From Phycisphaerales bacterium (GTDB lineage Bacteria; Planctomycetota; Phycisphaerae; Sedimentisphaerales; Anaerobacaceae), in the NCBI GenBank assembly GCA_011057845.1, contig DSDB01000357.1, forward strand, positions 1-8,950: a stretch of DNA of 8,950 bases. The letters run 5' to 3'. The translations under genes and the position numbers were made by a program. The first letter of the stretch is position 1. The number at the start of each line of letters is the position of its first letter. Shown piece by piece: positions 6,390 to 8,950 of the stretch. The notes beneath the pieces are model-generated. The model was not told the origin of the DNA. It worked only from the letters and a program-made list of their open reading frames with translations, and ran no database searches.

Positions 6390-7550
6390 ATGAACCGGTT
6401 CACCGCGGTCCTTCTCTTGCTGCTGTGGGTAGACGCCAGCCCGTCCGACGCCCGTTACTCTCTCAAGGCCCGTCCACTGCCGGAGATTCTGGGGGTAACG
6501 CACGTGGATGGGAAGTACCACTTCACGGACAAGGACTTCGTCAGTGAGGGCGCCGACGAGATTCTTGCGATCGGCAGCCGTGTCATCAAGGTATGGTTTC
6601 ATGCCTTGCCCAACTCATACCGTTTCAATACAGAATGGCCACACATCGACAGCCTTGTCGATATGGCCCGCACACCCCACTTCCAGCAGTTGTTCGAGAA
6701 ACCGTTTACGACGTACATTCTCATGGCCTTCGCCGTCGGCCAGTGGGACGGGCACTGGCTCGACGGTTTCAGTGAAGAGGAGCGTCAATTTGAGTACCAG
6801 CAATTCTATGACCTGACCGCCTATCTGTTGACTCGGTACAGGGGCACCGACAAGATGTTTGTTCTGCAGCACTGGGAGGGGGACTGGATGGTCCGCGGGG
6901 GTACCGATGCGAGCAAAGACCCGACACCCGAGGCGATGAAGCGGATGACGGCGTGGCTCAACGCGCGTCAGGCCGGTGTCAGTGACGCCAGAGAGCGGTT
7001 CAGACAGGTGGGCGTAAGGGTCTACCACGCGGCGGAGGTCAATCTGGTGGTGCAGTCCATGGACCAGGGGCGACCGGGCGTCATCAACAAGGTGATACCC
7101 AATACGAATGTGGACCTTGTCTCGTACTCGGCGTGGGATTCGGTTATACCGGGCGGCACGGATCCGAACCTCTTTCACAGGGCATTGGACTTCATCGCCG
7201 CGAACACGCCGGATCATCCCGATTTCGGCGACAAGAATGTCTATGTGGGTGAATTCGGCGTTCCGGCCAATCAGTTTCCGCCGGCCAAGCGACAGAGGAT
7301 GGTGGCCAACACAGTCCAGGCCGGTCTCGCCTGGGGCTGTCCCTGGGTGGTGTACTGGCAGCTATACTGCAATGAGTTCAAGGGCCGCGCTGCCCCGTTG
7401 CCCGTCAAGCACAACGATGCGATGAAGGGTTTCTGGCTCATCAGGCCGGACGGCTCGAAGGACTGGGCATGGCATTACCTCCACGGATTGCTCAAGCCCG
7501 GACAGCCTCTGCCCGGGGCATCAGGCCATGACGCAATCACGGTGGATTGA
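6390..7550 (+). CDS. Secreted TIM-barrel glycoside-hydrolase-like protein
   Basis: The product has 386 residues. ATG 6390 has GGAGG 7 bases upstream and gives a short signal peptide (R3, L9-L12 core, cleavage about 15-22); a start 25 codons earlier would fall on the promoter at 6302-6329 and is excluded. The single domain (about 30-370) reads like a clan GH-A barrel: V-I-K-V-W-F (65-70) for an early strand, a mid-barrel strand F-V-L-Q-H-W-E163-G-D-W that could carry the acid/base, V-D-L-V-S-Y-S-A-W-D (241-250), and V-Y-V-G-E288-F-G as the probable nucleophile strand. W-V-V-Y-W-Q-L-Y (319-326) and G-F-W-L-I-R-P-D-G (347-355) follow, as in many GH-A enzymes. No specific family is recognised. 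An exported glycan-cleaving enzyme is the best guess; the catalytic residues are inferred from position only. It has its own promoter. Confidence 0.85.
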   Translation: MNRFTAVLLLLLWVDASPSDARYSLKARPLPEILGVTHVDGKYHFTDKDFVSEGADEILAIGSRVIKVWFHALPNSYRFNTEWPHIDSLVDMARTPHFQQLFEKPFTTYILMAFAVGQWDGHWLDGFSEEERQFEYQQFYDLTAYLLTRYRGTDKMFVLQHWEGDWMVRGGTDASKDPTPEAMKRMTAWLNARQAGVSDARERFRQVGVRVYHAAEVNLVVQSMDQGRPGVINKVIPNTNVDLVSYSAWDSVIPGGTDPNLFHRALDFIAANTPDHPDFGDKNVYVGEFGVPANQFPPAKRQRMVANTVQAGLAWGCPWVVYWQLYCNEFKGRAAPLPVKHNDAMKGFWLIRPDGSKDWAWHYLHGLLKPGQPLPGASGHDAITVD

Positions 7551-7578
7551 CGTGCGAAGGCGTGGTTCGGCCGTGAGA

Positions 7579-8529
7579 TTATCCGCACCAAGGGCGTTGG
7601 CGGTTCAGGTTGGCGGCGAGGAGGTCTCGGGCGATCAGGACGTCTTCGCGGACCTGGAAGTCGAACATGCCGGCGCAGATGAAGTCGGCCCCGCCCTCGT
7701 AGGCAAATCGGAAGGCCTCGCGGGGTTTGATGGCTCCGGCGGCCATGACCTTATAGGCAATCCACGGTTTCTTGACGGCCCGCATGAATTCAATGGTCTT
7801 CTCAGGGGTCTTGGACCAGATGTTGTCGTTCTCGGGTTGTCGGCCGGCGGACCAGTACTGGTGGCTGTGCAGGGTTTTCATATAGAAGTCCACCTCGATG
7901 CCCGCCTTCTCAACAGCCATCGGCACCTCGATGGAATGGCCCGCCAGCCCGGCGAGGACGTTACGGCTCCTGATGTAGTCCACGACCTTGCCCATGAGTT
8001 CCACCTTGCCCTGGGCGACCAGCCCATCGCCCACGCCCCCGTGCAGGTAGGCCCCGACGGCGCCGTTGTCGATGGCCCGCCGGGCCTCGCCGGTGGGGTC
8101 GGACTCGGTCATCTTGACCTGGGCAATCCACTGGAGATTGCCCCCGCGCTCGTTCCAGTACCTGTTGATGATACGGATGCAGTGGTCGTCCAGTCGCAGG
8201 ATCGCCGTGTTGATGCCCATTTCCTCGCAGATTTCAAAGGTCTCCATGACCTTCTCGTCGGTGAAGTAGTTGTTCAGCAACGATGAAACGTACATCAGGT
8301 CGCGGCTGTGTGCGAAACCGCTGATGAGGTTGCCGCCAGCAAACAGGCGGCTGACGCTTAGATTGCCTATCTTACCGACGGGCAGGCCCTTGCCGTCGGT
8401 GGCCGGTTGCGGGGCGGGCCGGGCCTGATTGGCCAGCAGGACCTGCTCTTCGAGGCTCACGGCCAGGGCGGCGGTGGAGGCAAGAGCGGATTGCTTAAGG
8501 AAACGGCGACGATTGATACTTTCGGGCAT
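7579..8529 (-). CDS. Tat-exported aldo/keto-reductase-like TIM-barrel protein with altered active site
   Basis: The product has 316 residues. ATG 8529 has AGGAG 6 bases upstream and starts a Tat signal (R-R-R-F-L-K at 7-12, hydrophobic 15-33); a start 31 codons upstream would lie in the promoter region. Residues about 49-66 match the aldo/keto-reductase opening (L-P-x-G-K-I-G-N-L-S-V-S-R-L). E-M-G-I-N (103-107), W-I-A-Q-V-K139, A-Y-L-H163-G, G-H-S-I-E-V (197-202) and I-A-Y-K-V-M-A-A-G (257-265) follow the family's strand order. The segment after G-I-N, which in active reductases carries the catalytic Asp and Tyr (D-T-A-x-x-Y), reads T-A-I-L-R-L-D-D-H, so both appear lost while Lys and His may remain. 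A lone exported enzyme using NADP would also be odd. The function is unknown. The gene is convergent with the GH-like gene, 28 bases from its stop. Confidence 0.85.
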   Translation of the reverse strand: MPESINRRRFLKQSALASTAALAVSLEEQVLLANQARPAPQPATDGKGLPVGKIGNLSVSRLFAGGNLISGFAHSRDLMYVSSLLNNYFTDEKVMETFEICEEMGINTAILRLDDHCIRIINRYWNERGGNLQWIAQVKMTESDPTGEARRAIDNGAVGAYLHGGVGDGLVAQGKVELMGKVVDYIRSRNVLAGLAGHSIEVPMAVEKAGIEVDFYMKTLHSHQYWSAGRQPENDNIWSKTPEKTIEFMRAVKKPWIAYKVMAAGAIKPREAFRFAYEGGADFICAGMFDFQVREDVLIARDLLAANLNRQRPWCG

Positions 8530-8582
8530 AGTCCACTCCTGTCCTGGATCAAGAGCACGGTCGATAGGCGCACCCTGACCAT

Positions 8583-8611
8583 AATATAGGATAGGCCGGT
8601 TCGTGTGTCCA
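8583..8611 (-). promoter_or_regulatory. Promoter for the aldo/keto-reductase-like gene
   Basis: On the minus strand TGGACA (8606-8611) and TATATT (8583-8588), each five of six matches to consensus, are separated by the ideal 17 bases. Initiation near 8576 gives a leader of about 46 bases before the ATG at 8529, comparable to the other promoters in the window. Confidence 0.65.
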
Positions 8612-8950
8612 CCGCCGGCCACAGACCGTGGGCCTCACGAGAAAAAAAGTGCGCTCGGGGGTGTGCGGTGGCCTTAACGCCCCGCAGGATGACGGCAGGG
8701 TAGGGCCCGGTCGGGATTCGCTGTGGCGGCCTTTGGAACGAGGAATCCCTAAATCCATCATCTGCAAGGTCTTACGACTCGGCTGCGGGAACGCCGACCC
8801 GGCAAATCGCCCCATCCGCGGTCGGTTCGGCAACAGGGAGATTCGCCCGTTTCTTCCTTTGTGCGGACTGTCAACGACCGATGGCCGCGAGGATTTTTCG
8901 CCATTGGCGGCTAATTCCCTTGACCAGAGGATACCGCAAAGGCATACTAC
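8612..8950. other. Apparent non-coding region to the right edge, with a promoter candidate facing outward
   Basis: I find no convincing gene here. The longest minus-strand frame reaching into it begins at a TTG (8833), lacks a recognisable family and runs across the promoter of the downstream gene. No tRNA cloverleaf or T-loop signature is seen. An A7 run lies at about 8642-8648. Near the edge an 11-base palindrome CGCCATTGGCG (8899-8909) is followed by TTGACC (8920-8925), a 17-base spacer and CATACT (8943-8948), which would drive a plus-strand gene beyond the window. Confidence 0.5.
8920..8948 (+). promoter_or_regulatory. Weak promoter candidate at the right edge
   Basis: TTGACC (five of six) and CATACT (four of six) are 17 bases apart, pointing out of the window. 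The CGCCATTGGCG palindrome ends 10 bases upstream of the -35 and could be a regulator site. The downstream gene is not visible, so the call rests on the boxes alone. Confidence 0.3.

Noticed and set aside
7551..7588. Possible shared terminator between the convergent genes
   Set aside because: Only a 5-pair stem (GTGCG/CGCAC) with a large loop and no T run.
7528..8286. 252-codon plus-strand frame opposite the aldo/keto-reductase-like gene
   Set aside because: Shadow composition; it also overlaps the end of the GH-like gene and has no recognisable features.
8549..8833. 94-codon minus-strand frame upstream of the aldo/keto-reductase-like gene
   Set aside because: It begins at a TTG, has low-complexity Pro/Arg/Ser content, and runs through the promoter at 8583-8611.
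8869..8874. Minus-strand TTGACA
   Set aside because: No -10-like sequence at 16-18 bases downstream.

Overview
The window is GC-rich bacterial DNA. It most likely comes from a member of the Planctomycetota, probably in or near the Phycisphaerae, although this is inferred from protein style rather than from a marker gene. The clues are two Tat-exported TIM-barrel proteins (one carrying a PmoA-like DUF6807 domain), a secreted beta-propeller ending in a single cysteine-flanked dockerin-like calcium loop of the type D-x-N-G-D-C-x-V-D-x-x-D...WL, and several unassigned secreted carbohydrate-type proteins. No rRNA, tRNA, CRISPR array, transposase or phage gene is visible.

Layout. Positions 1-1746 (minus) hold a Tat-exported protein in which a sugar-phosphate-isomerase-like TIM barrel is fused to a PmoA-like domain; its C-terminus lies off the left edge. 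Positions 1747-2023 form an intergenic region with a promoter candidate, an AAACGTTT palindrome and a spaced inverted repeat. Positions 2024-3187 (minus) encode a seven-repeat propeller with the dockerin-like tail. Positions 3296-4525 (minus) encode an exported, probably lipid-anchored LTxxQ/Spy-like repeat protein. A hairpin with a T-rich tail separates these two genes. Positions 4526-4802 form a divergent intergenic region. Positions 4803-6218 (plus) encode a secreted concanavalin-like/jelly-roll protein with a second beta-sandwich domain. Positions 6219-6389 contain a hairpin and a textbook TTGACA-16-TATAAT promoter. Positions 6390-7550 (plus) encode a secreted glycoside-hydrolase-like TIM barrel. 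Positions 7579-8529 (minus, convergent) encode a Tat-exported aldo/keto-reductase-like protein that lacks part of the catalytic tetrad. Positions 8530-8950 carry that gene's promoter and otherwise no convincing gene.

How the genes fit together. All six proteins carry an N-terminal export signal (two Tat, four Sec or lipoprotein type), and each has a good Shine-Dalgarno sequence 6-9 bases before the chosen start. Three promoters lie 30-60 bases upstream of their genes with near-consensus housekeeping boxes, so most genes look individually transcribed rather than forming one operon. The contents are consistent with extracytoplasmic carbohydrate handling (two TIM-barrel enzymes, a GH-like protein, a jelly-roll protein and a surface propeller), but no substrate can be named from the sequence. 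I see no defence, mobile or biosynthetic system. The most unusual items are the barrel-PmoA fusion, the four-fold LTxxQ protein with acidic low-complexity tracts, the aldo/keto-reductase relative with lost active-site residues, and the propeller that resembles archaeal surface-protein repeats.
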